In this document: one piece after another, positions 46,136-56,970 of the stretch | How the letters are laid out: every line of letters starts with the position of its first letter | Numbering within the stretch: the first letter of the stretch is position 1 | DNA from: Oreohelix idahoensis | Lineage: Eukaryota > Mollusca > Gastropoda > Stylommatophora > Oreohelicidae | DNA length: 64,000 nucleotides | Direction: 5' to 3' | Assembly: GCA_024509875.1 (NCBI GenBank) | Contig: JAMPIV010008067.1 | Span: forward strand, 62,001-126,000 | Notes under the pieces: model-generated | What the model saw: the letters and a program-made list of their open reading frames with translations, nothing else | Told to the model about the DNA's origin: nothing | Database searches by the model: none | Translations under genes and position numbers: made by a program

Positions 46136-48505
46136 GTGGCTTAAGGGAGGGAAACCCAGGCCTGGATTTATGAACATGTTATGGCACGCAGGAAATTCAG
46201 ACGTGCTTACCCGAACACAACCCCGCCTAGCCATGCAAGCGAATCACACTATCCGCCCTGCCATCTACGCATCATCAAAAAATGATGTTTCAATGGCAGG
46301 TCAACAGTGCGAACCACAATACATGACACCAGAAGTCCACCATGGGCAGTTCAGCCTATTAATGACGCAATCACTTCTGTTGTATTTCTATCAAGAAGTA
46401 TAGGCCGAATCCAACAAGACAAGGACCTTAATACTGTGTCCAGTAAATGATAGTAGACTAGAACAGTGAGATAGGATAGTGGGTAGGTTTGGTATTGTAT
46501 AAACATATATTACACATAAGGGAGGGAAACCCGAGGCCTGTAAACAGTAAATTAATATGAAGCAAATATAAAGGTATGTTATCAGACACTCGCAGGAAAT
46601 AAAGAAGTAGAACACCAGACAACAGAAAAACAACAGACATGAGTGGCTTACCCAGGATTTGAACACTGGACCTTCCGTGCGACAACCCCGCCTAGCCATG
46701 CAAGCGAATCACACTATCCGCCCTGCCATCTACGCATCATCAAAAAATGATGTTTCAATGGCAGGTCAACAGTGCGAACCACAATACATGACACCAGAAG
46801 TCCACCATGGGCAGTTCAGCCTATTAATGACGCAATCACTTCTGTTGTATTTCTATCAAGAAGTATAGGCCGAATCCAACAAGACAAGGACCTCAATACT
46901 GTGTCCAGTAAATGATAGTAGACTAGAACAGTGAGAACAGGATAGTGGGTAGGTTTAGTATTGTATAAACATATATTACACATAAGGGAGGGAAACCCGA
47001 GGCCTGTAAACAGTAAATTAATATGAAGCAAATATAAAGGTATGTTGTGATTAACAGAAGTGATTGCGTCATTAATAGGCTGAACTGCCCATGGTGGACT
47101 TCTGGTGTCATGTATTGTGGTTCGCACTGTTGACCTGCCATTGAAACATCATTTTTTGATGATGCGTAGATGGCAGGGCGGATAGTGTGATTCGCTTGCA
47201 TGGCTAGGCGGGGTTGTCGCACGGAAGGTTCAGTGTTCAAATCCTGGGTAAGCCACTCATGTCTGTTGTTTTTCTGTTGTCTGGTGTTCTACTTCTTTAT
47301 TTCCTGCGAGTGCCTGATAACATACCTTTATATTTGCTTCATATTAATTTACTGTTTACAGGCCTCGGGTTTCCCTCCCTTATGTGTAACATATGTTTAT
47401 ACAATACCAAACCTACCCACTATCCTGTTCTCACTGTTCTAGTCTACTATCATTTACTGGACACAGTATTAAGGTCCTTGTCTTGTTGGATTCGGCCTAT
47501 ACTTCTTGATAGAAATACAACAGAAGTGATTGCGTCATTAATAGGCTGAACTGCCCATGGTGGACTTCTTCTTCTTCTTCTTCTGTCCTTAGCCACAGAC
47601 CGTCAAAGCAGTCAGTGGCCATTACGCCTAGTGGCGTCTTAGGGCAACAGCAGATAGGTTTTCTTTGCCATTGTTTCCCATCACGCCTAGTGGCGTCTTT
47701 AGGGCAATGGCAAATCAACCCATTTGCTGTTGTTTCCGTAATCGAAGTGACTGGCAAACGGGTGATCAGCCCGTTGTGTAGGGTGGACTTCTGGTGTCAT
47801 GTATTGTGGTTCGCACTGTTGACCTGCCATTGAAACATCATTTTTTGATGATGCGTAGATGGCAGGGCGGATAGTGTGATTCGCTTGCATGCCTAGGCGG
47901 GGTTGTCGCACGGAAGGTCCAGTGTTCAAATCCTGGGTAAGCCACTCATGTCTGTTGTTTTTCTGTTGTCTGGTGTTCTACTTCTTTATTTCCTGCGAGT
48001 GCCTGATAACATACCTTTATATTTGCTTCATATTAATTTACTGTTTACAGGCCTCGGGTTTCCCTCCCTTATGTGTAATATATGTTTATACAATACCAAA
48101 CCTACCCACTATCCTGTTCTCACTGTTCTAGTCTACTATCATTTACTGGACACAGTATTAAGGTCCTTGTCTTGTTGGATTCGGCCTATACTTCTTGATA
48201 GAAATACAACAGAAGTGATTGCGTCATTAATAGGCTGAACTGCCCATGGTGGACTTCTGGTGTCATGTATTGTGGTTCGCACTGTTGACCTGCCATTGAA
48301 ACATCATTTTTTGATGATGCGTAGATGGCAGGGCGGATAGTGTGATTCGCTTGCATGGCTAGGCGGGGTTGTCGCACGGAAGGTCCAGTGTTCAAATCCT
48401 GGGTAAGCCACTCATGTCTGTTGTTTTTCTGTTGTCTGGTGTTCTACTTCTTTATTTCCTGCGAGTGCCTGATAACATACCTTTATATTTGCTTCATATT
48501 AATCT
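46136..48505. repeat. Inverted and tandem array of a 466 bp unit with tRNA-like promoter
   Basis: Two units read on the minus strand (about 46136-47045) and meet three units on the plus strand (about 47048-48505). The period between equivalent points 47091 and 47557 is 466 bp. Each unit includes TGGCTAGGCGGG followed about 34 bases later by TGTTCAAATCC, close to Pol III A and B boxes. The tail contains CATTTACTGGACACAG and TTGCTTCATATTAAT. Frames of up to 111 codons recur because the unit recurs. A tRNA-related SINE amplified in tandem and inverted is the likely origin. Confidence 0.75.
47570..47781 (-). mobile_element. SINE insertion (212 bp) with (GAA)n tail
   Basis: Interrupts one array unit. 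Flanked by perfect GGTGGACTTCT at 47559-47569 and 47782-47792, an 11 bp target duplication. On the minus strand it ends in a GAA-type tail, as does the I-like LINE at 31238. Inside are two near-copies of CACGCCTAGTGGCGTCTT. Confidence 0.85.
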
Positions 48506-49645
48506 AGCAAAGTACTAGCACGTGGGTAGATTCATATTATACAATATCAGTATATTCTTCTCAAGCAGAGCTTACGTACATTAAATTCCGTGTTCAAGAC
48601 CAAGCGTTAGAAAGCTCTCTTAAATGTAGGACAGATCCTAAAACTCATGCTTCCTCAAACATCGATGAAGATCGCATTAGTATAATTCAATACTGACATG
48701 TATATTAATATTCATTGATAAAAACACAGCAATATAAACTTCCCCTGTACATTTCAAACAGGAAACACATCGATTGGCTACGCTTGTAAACATAATCATT
48801 AAGACGCAGACACCTAACAATGTGCGGACATAGAATAGCTGAGATGCACTACGGTTTCTGAAATCTACAAGAAAGGTAATTCCCAATGGTTCACCCACCG
48901 AGTGCATCTCTTAACACTTGATAAATTGAGCCGAATGCGTAAATGAATGAATGACGTGAATTTGTACATGGTATGCTTTGTTAAAGCCCCGTGTATGTGG
49001 GACAGAAACGGAGCAGTAAAAATCGAACAATTTGAACTTTTTGAAGTGAAGAATACAGCTTCTGGTCTGATGGAAGAAAATGAAGCAGCATGCTTGATCA
49101 ATGTTTACACGTTCTCACGCGACTTTCATTAAACATCTTCATGGCGGCAGACTCGCCTGACAGTGAATCTAAGCATTGGCAACAGTAAACGGCCTGCGTG
49201 AGTGTTTGTACTATAGTTCACTGTGTACAAATGTGTACTGACTACTCCAAGTAAATGCATCCATCTGAATAGCAACCTTAATGGTGTCGTCTTTCTGTTT
49301 GCTCCATGGAACAGTCAGGCAGCGGGATATAGCCGTATGAGTTTGTAGTCAAGGCAATCAGTGGCTTTGGTTGTTCTCTCTGCTGCTGTTTAACTGGAAG
49401 CAACACAGAACTGGCTTTTGTTTCAACTGCTATTGTTTGCGGAACAAAGAGGAGAAATTAGTCTTTTGTATCTGGATTGTTTGTTTGGTTATTACCGAGT
49501 GAAAAATGAGACAAAGAAAGCTTTGGAGAGTGCGACACGAGTGGTATTCTAGAGCAGTGGTTAAACAGATGTGGGAAAAAAATTAAGGACAGAGAAAGAT
49601 AGAGTGCCGAATGGAAAGTTACGTACAAATAAGGATAAGTTCGGA
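48506..49645. other. Spacer, nothing recognised
   Basis: No gene or clear repeat visible. Confidence 0.5.
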
Positions 49646-49770
<125 letters not shown>

Positions 49771-50443
49771 GAATGTCTGTCTGAATGTCTAAATGTCTAT
49801 CTATTTAAACGTCTGTCCGTCTGTTGTCGTTACTCTGTCTGTCTATCTGTGTGGATATCTGACTGCCTTCTGTCTGCCTGTTTCTTTATTTTTGTTATTT
49901 TTCAGTACTTTTAGCTAGGCATCAATAGTCTGTCTGTGTGCGGGTCTGTTTTTGGCTATCTTTCTGCTACTTCTGGTTTTGCTTGGTATTGTATGCCGTT
50001 TTATTTATCTGTTTCTTTCAGTTATTAATTTTCCTTCACCATATCCAAACTTCTACTCTACTGCCTGATCATCCTTCAGTATTTCTGTCAATATACCTAT
50101 CCGTTTACATTCATGTCTGCGTGTTCAACAGTCCACCTTAAATGTCTGTATTTGTGTAACTCGGTCGGTCTGTCTGAATAAATTTTTCCTTGTGTCGTCA
50201 AGCGACCTGCTAAAGACGCCTGAGTCTCAATATGGAAGATAATAATCAAAATCGAACTGGCTAGACAGACACACAACATCAGACTTTCCATCTGTTTACT
50301 TGTATGTATCAAATTTAGAAGTGCCTTTCGTTCAAACAGTTGAATTGTATGTGAAATATGCGAGGAAAAAAACCCACTCACACATACGCACCCGAAGGAA
50401 ACATGTAAATACAAGATATGCGAACGAAAGTGACAAGTGTTTA

Positions 50444-51115
50444 CAGGGCCGGCCTTAGTAATTGCGGAGCCCGATTTGGACCATTCTGGTGAGGCTGCTG
50501 GACAGAAGAGTATAGTTTGGCTGTAACACGTTTTATGTCAAAATGTACATAATTAATATATTGTTTTTATTTTATTTTTAATAACAGTTTAATAGCATAT
50601 ATTCTTGAATATGTAATCTAAAATATACTTTGTTCTTTATTTTGGTTGAAATGAAGAATAGAGGGGATTGTTCTTCGATGTCACCCAATATGTCGCCCTC
50701 GTCGTTATGGTTAGGGTTAGGTTTAGTATTCTTAAAACTAACCATATTCTTCACCTCTACCCAGTTGTAATTGGGAACCTGACTTTGCTCTTGAGTTGAA
50801 GAAGGAAAGGGCAGCCAGGAAGGGGACTGGTCATCCCACCTCTCAATGCTGGAACCTAGTATAGTGAAGTCTCTAACACGTCGCTCCCATCCGGCAGTAT
50901 CTGATATAGAATTACCTTTACATTTATCCTTCACCACCTATTACTGAATCTCTTAATTCTTTTATTAAGGTCGTATTAAACACACATCCCACTGTTACTC
51001 ATTTCAACCCACTTCCTCTCTTTTTTTGTCAAAGCTGGAGGTGAGAACCCTGCTGGCAGTACCCACCTGTAAGCGCGGGGCCCCATTAGGTAAAATCGAC
51101 CTATGGCCAGCCCTG
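50444..51115. mobile_element. hAT-like non-autonomous element, 672 bp
   Basis: Begins CAGGGCCGGCCTTAG and ends GGCCAGCCCTG, inverted matches typical of hAT termini. Flanking 8-mers AGTGTTTA and ATTGTAGA agree at only five positions, so the insertion is old or the ends are slightly off. A 119-codon minus-strand frame inside has no recognised domain. A monomer of the palindrome-loop repeat lies at 50825-50890. Confidence 0.6.
50825..50890 (+). repeat. Single monomer related to the palindrome loop repeat
   Basis: CCCACCTCTCAATGCTGG is followed by AGTATAGTGAAGTCTCTAAC. The first block also occurs in the palindrome arms (near 15335), the second in the loop (near 12180). Confidence 0.7.
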
Positions 51116-51234
51116 ATTGTAGATGTTCCATCTATTAAATACAAGCCTGTATGAAGATTTTATTAAACATTGCTGCAGTGGACAGACTATTTGTTTCATA
51201 TGTCCTAAATTGCTGCCTCATGTTAAGGAAAGCA

Positions 51235-51359
51235 ATCATAGGAATCACCACCATTTCTTTTCGCTCCTTGTGGATCAAGGAGCCGCCACTATAGATTGCC
51301 CCTTCCATGAAGCCAGTACCAAAACATTCAGAGATGGATTCTGTAGCAATATGATTTAT
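51235..51359 (+). mobile_element. SINE-like family S, truncated copy
   Basis: TTTCGCTCCTTGTGGATC, GAGCCGCCACTATAG and GATTCTGTAGCAATATG match family S blocks. It ends at the 51365 LTR insertion. Confidence 0.5.
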
Positions 51360-51364
51360 ACTAG
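51360..51364. repeat. Target-site duplication, left (ACTAG)
   Basis: ACTAG is repeated at 59904-59908, directly outside the two LTRs. Confidence 0.93.
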
Positions 51365-52180
51365 TGTTGAAGGACTTTCGTGTGTGGTTACTGGTTGTGT
51401 TGCCTGAATTCTGATCGTGCTAATGTTCTTACGCGAATGGGGTGAACCTCACCTTCGGTTTGTCGTAATGCCTGAACTTGGCATCAAGATGTAAACAACT
51501 GCTCATCTTATTAACTCAGCAACTTGACATAAAATACGTAATTCATAAGGTTGAATGGTGTAACGTGATTCAACGAATAATGCCTCCGGTTCGAGTCCTT
51601 CACAATTTAATATGGATTACACACATACATAAACAGTTCAATTCACACATGAGGTACATGCATCAATCAATCAATAGCGTAGACTGCTGTTTTACGTGTC
51701 AATGTCCGTTTAAGGATACAATGCAGTAATTGTCGTCAGAACATCACAGCTATATGCACGCGCAGATAGAATGGCTACCTGCCGACAGTGAGACTGTGAG
51801 TCTAATTACTTCGTATAAAGTAGACGATTATCTTTCTCCTTCCAAGGATTTTGTTAATCACTAACCTCCATAAGTTTCCTCTCTCGTAGAGTTCTAGGAC
51901 TGACCCTGGTCCATCATAAATGCACATATAAATGGCTATATCATGCCATTGAATTGGAAGGTTAGAAAAACGCAGCTATTCAGCTTGGCGGTCAAGTAAC
52001 AAAGGGTAGCGTCTCCTAGTTACCGACTGTGACCCAAACAACGCTAGACACGTCATAATCGATCGTGTATGGAGCGTTCAATAATTGAAACATCTATCGC
52101 AATATATTAAATGTCTTAACCTTTACAATTGCACGTCTGCTAACCTTTAGCAGACGGCGTTAATATCATATACCGTAACA
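51365..52180 (-). repeat. 3' LTR of Gmr1-like element
   Basis: 816 bp, with TG...CA ends in both directions. B box GGTTCGAGTCC at 51588-51598 on the plus strand, preceded about 32 bases upstream by a weak A box-like TGGTGTAACGTG. Confidence 0.95.
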
Positions 52181-53226
52181 ATTCCCTGTACACCGGGGAA
52201 AAAAAATCGATAGATTTTTTTTCAAGATCTATCCGACTTAACAATTTTTCAAAAAAAAATTTAACACAATCGTGACATATGGCCGACGATGTTCTGAGTA
52301 GAACCGTGTCGCGGTCATGTCAACTAACTATTTGTCATAGTCATCTAACATTAATCACATTATATATCAATATTATACATATTATTATATCAACTAAATA
52401 AAATGTCCAATGTTAATAGTGAATGATAGAATTAAATTAAAGTAAGGTCTGTCGTATTAGTATGTCATATAGGAATTAATTTGACTAATTAAAATTAAAT
52501 TAATTAATTAAACTAAGATTTAAATTATTAAGATTCTAATGTAACGCGATGTTATGAGAGAAGAAAAGACAAAATAAGTGAGAAGAAATAGAAAGAAATT
52601 CGAATATAAGTTTAACTTAATTGTGTGTGTTAAGTGTTAGTGAATAATAACTATCTAATTTAACTAACTAAATAACGTATAGGTATATTAAAAAAAAATA
52701 TTAATCTAATACTTGTGTGAGATTTATTTTCTCTTTTCATAATTTCTTCTTTTTATATTTCGTTCTCTTTTTTTTGTTCTTTCATTTCATTTTTTTCTCA
52801 CATTTCATTTTATTGATAATAATTCAATTAAGAAGTTAAGTTAACTAATTAATTAGTATAGGATATGATGATCCATCCGTAGTCCTGGTCCTGATGAATT
52901 CTTTTAGACAAAGTGTTGAAACGTTTCCGTCGGACAGAAATGTCAATTATCCTAGGATCCAAGAATTAAGTGCACATAGGATAATAAGTTCGACTTGTCG
53001 TCAAATATTGTTCCATGATTGTTCAACGAATATTCATATATTGTGTATGGACGTTAGACGAAGTTTCAATGTCAATATGTATACCTTGATTGTCTTTAGT
53101 TCAATTCTGTGATGCATATAGTGTTTATAAATATTAAATTGAAGGCAAGGTTAGTTCCCTTATAGTTGATACTTCGTTCTATCCAATGTAGTGATGATTG
53201 ACGTGTTTTAGGAATGTCAATGTTGA
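52181..53226. other. Non-coding tail of Gmr1-like element
   Basis: About 1 kb between the end of RNase H and the 3' LTR. Very AT-rich, no gene. A polypurine tract is not clear: the bases adjoining the LTR on the minus strand are ACAGGGAAT. Confidence 0.6.
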
Positions 53227-54552
53227 TTATTCGTCGTCAATAGGATTACGTGACAACGCATCCGCCACAATGTTTTCAGTGCCAGGAATATGTTCAATGG
53301 AGAATTCAAATGGCTGCAGGATGATCGCGTATCTGGCGAGTTTTGGGCTTTTGTGATTTGATCTACGCAAAGATGTTACAGCACGTTGGTCAGTTTGTAT
53401 GGTGAATGGAGCACCAAGCAAGAACTTTTCCAGTTTAGTGATTGCCCATATAACTGATAAAAGTTCCTTGTCCACTGTGGAATACTTTGTTTCTGCCGGC
53501 TTTAGCTTTCTTGAAATATATAAGGTAGGATGTAGAACGCCATCATGGTTCTGGAGCAGGCATGCACCAATGCCGTAGTTACTAGCATCTGTTCGTAAGA
53601 AAAATCTTTTGGAAGCATCGGGAAGTCTTAAAATTGGTTCATGCGAGAACAAATTTATAATTTTGTTGAAAGTTTCATTGCATATACCAGTCCATGTCAC
53701 CTTCACCGGCATGTCTTTTTTTAACAATGAAGACAATACAGCCGTGATGGATGACAAGTTTGGTATGAATCTACTGTAATATTGAACAAGTCCTAACAAA
53801 CTCCTGACCTGTTTCTTCGTCTGAGGAACTGCTATGTTTAGAATTTTGGAGACTGTACTAGGTAACGTTCGGATATATCCCGCTCCAATGATATGTCCCA
53901 AAAAGGTTATCTCATTACACGCGATCTGAACCTTTGTAGGTTTAGCAGTTAGATGATAATTCCTTAGAGTGTCGAAAACATATCTAAGTCCCGAAACATG
54001 TTCCTCAAACGACGAACTAAACAAGCATATGTCGTCAATATATGTAATAACGTCTGGTCTACCTGATAAAATTTGTCGCATCAGGCGAATAAAGGTAGCT
54101 GGCGCATTAACAAGCCCAAAAGGCATCACATTCCACTGGTATAGACCTTGTGGAGTGGAAAATGCGGTGTAGTACTTAGCCTTTTCGGTCAGTGGTATCT
54201 GCCAATAACCTTTAGTTAAGTCTATCTTACTAAATATAGTTGCGTTGGATAGACGTGGCAGTAAGTCGTCGATAAGTGGATGTGGTTCGCTGTCAACTAT
54301 AGTCTTAGCATTTAATTTTCTATAGTCAACACATAGTCTGATGTTATTGTCCTTCTTCCGGACAATCACTAATAGAGAAGAGAATGGCGAATTACTAGTC
54401 TCAATGATTCCCAGAGACAACATCTGTTCAAGTTCCTTAGTAGTTTTAGCAAGGAAATGTAAAGGAACCGAATAGGGATGTACACGAATAGGTGTATCGT
54501 CATTGAGAGTAATGTCATGACTGATAGCCGATGTGCGACCCGGGACGTCGGT
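53227..54552 (-). CDS. pol: Reverse transcriptase-RNase H of Gmr1-like element
   Basis: The first Met in this frame is at 54423 (398 codons), but the frame is open up to a stop at 54553-54555 and RT sequence starts before that Met. Counting from 54423, motifs are FSKIDLTKGYWQIP (Asp 68), YQWNVMPFGLVNAPATF and YIDDIC (residues 128-133). The thumb region has FLGHIIG. RNase H follows with RTDASNYGIGACLLQ (Asp 279), VDKELLSVIWAI (Glu 320), IQTDQRAV (Asp 345) and NIVADALSR (Asp 388), all catalytic positions present. It terminates at 53227 with no integrase after it. This polymerase copies the element RNA in the particle. Confidence 0.95.
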   Translation of the reverse strand, partial: TDVPGRTSAISHDITLNDDTPIRVHPYSVPLHFLAKTTKELEQMLSLGIIETSNSPFSSLLVIVRKKDNNIRLCVDYRKLNAKTIVDSEPHPLIDDLLPRLSNATIFSKIDLTKGYWQIPLTEKAKYYTAFSTPQGLYQWNVMPFGLVNAPATFIRLMRQILSGRPDVITYIDDICLFSSSFEEHVSGLRYVFDTLRNYHLTAKPTKVQIACNEITFLGHIIGAGYIRTLPSTVSKILNIAVPQTKKQVRSLLGLVQYYSRFIPNLSSITAVLSSLLKKDMPVKVTWTGICNETFNKIINLFSHEPILRLPDASKRFFLRTDASNYGIGACLLQNHDGVLHPTLYISRKLKPAETKYSTVDKELLSVIWAITKLEKFLLGAPFTIQTDQRAVTSLRRSNHKSPKLARYAIILQPFEFSIEHIPGTENIVADALSRNPIDDE

Positions 54553-54816
54553 CTACACATCTGGATAAGATTGTAATAGATTAGCAATCTGTAGACGCTG
54601 TTGCGGTGTAACCGTTGAAGAGATGGTTACATCCCGCCAAGATTCAGTAGGTTGAACTACTGGTACCGGTAACGGTAACTGTACCTCAGGAAAAGAAGAT
54701 TCTTCTTCCTGGATGACGGATAAGTTGGAATAATAACAAGTAGATACTGTGTTGTCATCTAGTTCATGAAAAATTGACTGTAAGTGTTCAGGACGTGTAT
54801 GAAATTGCTTGAGCAT
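54553..54816 (-). CDS. Integrase-RT linker of Gmr1-like pol
   Basis: An 87-codon frame lies between integrase and RT. It begins MLKQFHTRPEHLQ, the typical sequence just after the integrase GPY/F module, and ends QRLQIANLLQSYPDV before an in-frame TAG. The region then continues into RT. It shows that integrase and RT were one continuous polyprotein in the ancestor. The single stop and the adjacent frame change at 54838 are the only interruptions. Confidence 0.85.
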   Translation of the reverse strand: MLKQFHTRPEHLQSIFHELDDNTVSTCYYSNLSVIQEEESSFPEVQLPLPVPVVQPTESWRDVTISSTVTPQQRLQIANLLQSYPDV

Positions 54817-54817
54817 G

Positions 54818-56248
54818 TTAATATGAAATATCTTTTTTAGGTCCCTTGATATCTAAGACGTAATCAACGTCGGAAATTTTATCAATGACTTTGTAAGGAC
54901 CATTCCAAGATATCAATAATTTATTGTTATTGTGAGGAAGTAACACATAAGCCTCATCGCCTGGGAATAATTGGCGTAATCGTCGAGACCTATTTTGTAG
55001 AGATCGAGCCTTAGCTTTTGCAGCCTCAGAAGAAGCTGTTGCCAACTGGCAAGACTCAATAATTTTCTTCCGAAGATTAATCACATACTCGTAAGATGAC
55101 TGAGTGTCCTGAGTCATCTCCGCGTCAATTAATAAGTCTTTTATTAGTCCCATAGGACCTCTTGGGGGAGCACCAAAAACTAATTCAAAGGGAGAGAAGC
55201 CAGTTTGTTCATGCGGTACCTCCCGATAAGCAAATAGAACAGCTGGGAGTGCTCTGTCCCAGTCATGAGGGTGCTTAACAGTAACCTTATGTAGTAGTTG
55301 TTTAAGTGTACGGTTAAGTCTTTCAACTGCACCATTACTCATAGGATGATAAATACTACTTAAATTCCTATCAATGTTCCAAGTTTTCATGACTTCCTTC
55401 ATGGTGTCAGATATGAACTGTGACCCATGGTCTGATAAAAGTTTTCTAGAAAACCCTATTCTAGAAAAGATGAGATGTAGTGCATCAGCTACATCTGTGG
55501 TAGTGGTGGTCTTTAATGGGATAGCTTCTGGCCATCGTGTGCACAAATCAATGCACGTAAGGACGAATCTATGTCCTCTGGCCGATGGTAGCAATGGACC
55601 AATAATATCTATGGCCATCTTGTCAAACGGTCTTACTGAGATATCGCAAGCCTGAATAGGCGCCGTGTGAAAAGCTCCACGTGCTTTCACTTCTTGGCAT
55701 GTAGTACAGGAACGTACATACTGCGAAATATCTCTTGACACTCCTGGCCAAAAAAATGAAGACAGTACTCGAGATCGTGTTCGAGTATATCCCATATGTC
55801 CAGCACAATGTGAGTCATGTGCATGTTGAAGAATGTACCGTCTAAAAGTATACGGGACCATAACTTGTTGTTTCATTTGTGATTTGTCATTAAAACATCT
55901 AATCAATATGTCATTTTTAATAACAAAACAATGTTTGTTATTATTACCTGAGGATAGATTGTCAACTTTATCAACCAGCTTAAAAATTTTTTTTAAAGAT
56001 TTATCCTCTTTTTGTTTAGTTGCAAATGTTTCCCTGTCAATAGGTGAATTGACTACAAACTCCTCTTGGTTGTCTGCATCCATCTTATTATCACTAAATT
56101 TCTCCATGAGTTGAGTCTGCGCTCTAGTCGTCACGGCGTTTCCAGTGCATAGGTTATGTTTCTCCCATTCTATGATCTCATCTGGAGTACAATCTTTACT
56201 GCCGTGTATACGACCAACCATCAGATCAGCTATAGGCTTTTTTAGCAT
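54818..56248 (-). CDS. Integrase of Gmr1-like element
   Basis: 476 codons. A zinc-binding HHCC domain has His 147, His 151, Cys 181 and Cys 184. The catalytic core follows: MAIDIIGP (Asp 214), LLSDHGSQF (Asp 273) and NGAVERLN (Glu 309), spacing D-58-D-35-E. The chromo-like tail region has the GPY/F signature WNGPYKV near 448. The N-terminal 140 residues hold the end of the protease region and a charged linker. It inserts the cDNA into the genome; the ACTAG duplication fits its 5 bp stagger. It sits BEFORE RT, the key oddity. The frame is lost in an A6 run near 54838. Confidence 0.95.
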   Translation of the reverse strand: MLKKPIADLMVGRIHGSKDCTPDEIIEWEKHNLCTGNAVTTRAQTQLMEKFSDNKMDADNQEEFVVNSPIDRETFATKQKEDKSLKKIFKLVDKVDNLSSGNNNKHCFVIKNDILIRCFNDKSQMKQQVMVPYTFRRYILQHAHDSHCAGHMGYTRTRSRVLSSFFWPGVSRDISQYVRSCTTCQEVKARGAFHTAPIQACDISVRPFDKMAIDIIGPLLPSARGHRFVLTCIDLCTRWPEAIPLKTTTTTDVADALHLIFSRIGFSRKLLSDHGSQFISDTMKEVMKTWNIDRNLSSIYHPMSNGAVERLNRTLKQLLHKVTVKHPHDWDRALPAVLFAYREVPHEQTGFSPFELVFGAPPRGPMGLIKDLLIDAEMTQDTQSSYEYVINLRKKIIESCQLATASSEAAKAKARSLQNRSRRLRQLFPGDEAYVLLPHNNNKLLISWNGPYKVIDKISDVDYVLDIKGPKKDISY

Positions 56249-56256
56249 ACATACTT

Positions 56257-56970
56257 TTACATTCCCTGTGAAAAGGGTGTTCTAATATGAACAATAGCTG
56301 TGGGGTAGAACTCAATAGTTCCACCAAATGTCATGCAGCGTACATATTCTCCTGTCGCACAGCTAGGATGTACCAGCGACTGACGTACACCAATCGTCGT
56401 GGATCCTGAATCTCTCAGCACTGAGACGACGGATCCATTAACGATTCCCCTGTTAAAAATTAGTGAGCCTGTTCCATCGTTGACTGCAAGACCTACCTCT
56501 GGTGTAATATGTCCGCAGTTAAGCACTGTTTCTTTCGCCTTCTGAAAAATAAGATTGCATTGTTGGCAACTATTTGCCACATTATAATTAATAGCAAAAC
56601 ATGCAGCAGAAGACTGTGTTGTATTATTGTCAAGTGGAACCTGAGCTATAGGGGTAGTATTATTTGTAACTGCCGCCCCTGTATTATGGTTGTAATGAGA
56701 TGATCCCCGAGAATGAGATCGATTCCGAGTATAATTGTTAGAATTATCTCGTCGTCCTCTATAGTAACTATTATCTCGATGTCTCGAGCCATGATTATTA
56801 CCATTCCAGTTATTGTTATTTATTGGGAGTATGTGATCGATTATAATTAGTGTTATGTTGACCATTGTGGTAGTTTGTTTGAGGTGAATAATTTCTATCT
56901 CGTGATCTACCTCTGTTGAACTCATTTTTATTGTTGAAATCATTATTATGTCCCTTCTGAAAGTTAACAT
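56257..56970 (-). CDS. Gag C-terminus and aspartic protease of Gmr1-like element
   Basis: The 237-codon frame overlaps the gag frame. Its first 50 residues are out-of-frame; real coding probably starts near 56816, where the Arg/Asn/Gly-rich gag tail continues. A Cys cluster (CQQC then CGH about 15 residues on) may bind zinc but is not a canonical CCHC knuckle. The protease active site is VLRDSGSTTIGV, with D-S-G instead of D-T-G, a common variant in Metaviridae. The frame ends near a short T run at 56270, and the protease C-terminus continues in the next frame. Confidence 0.82.
   Translation of the reverse strand: MLTFRRDIIMISTIKMSSTEVDHEIEIIHLKQTTTMVNITLIIIDHILPINNNNWNGNNHGSRHRDNSYYRGRRDNSNNYTRNRSHSRGSSHYNHNTGAAVTNNTTPIAQVPLDNNTTQSSAACFAINYNVANSCQQCNLIFQKAKETVLNCGHITPEVGLAVNDGTGSLIFNRGIVNGSVVSVLRDSGSTTIGVRQSLVHPSCATGEYVRCMTFGGTIEFYPTAIVHIRTPFSQGM

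Noticed and set aside
46101..48395. Family of related small proteins of 69-111 codons
   Set aside because: They are the same 466 bp repeat unit read in several frames and orientations.
51588..51598. A tRNA gene in the LTR
   Set aside because: The B box is perfect but acceptor and anticodon arms do not form a convincing cloverleaf.
51478..51729. 83-codon frame conserved in three LTR copies
   Set aside because: The copies are nearly identical DNA, so frame conservation is uninformative; antisense to the element and no domain.
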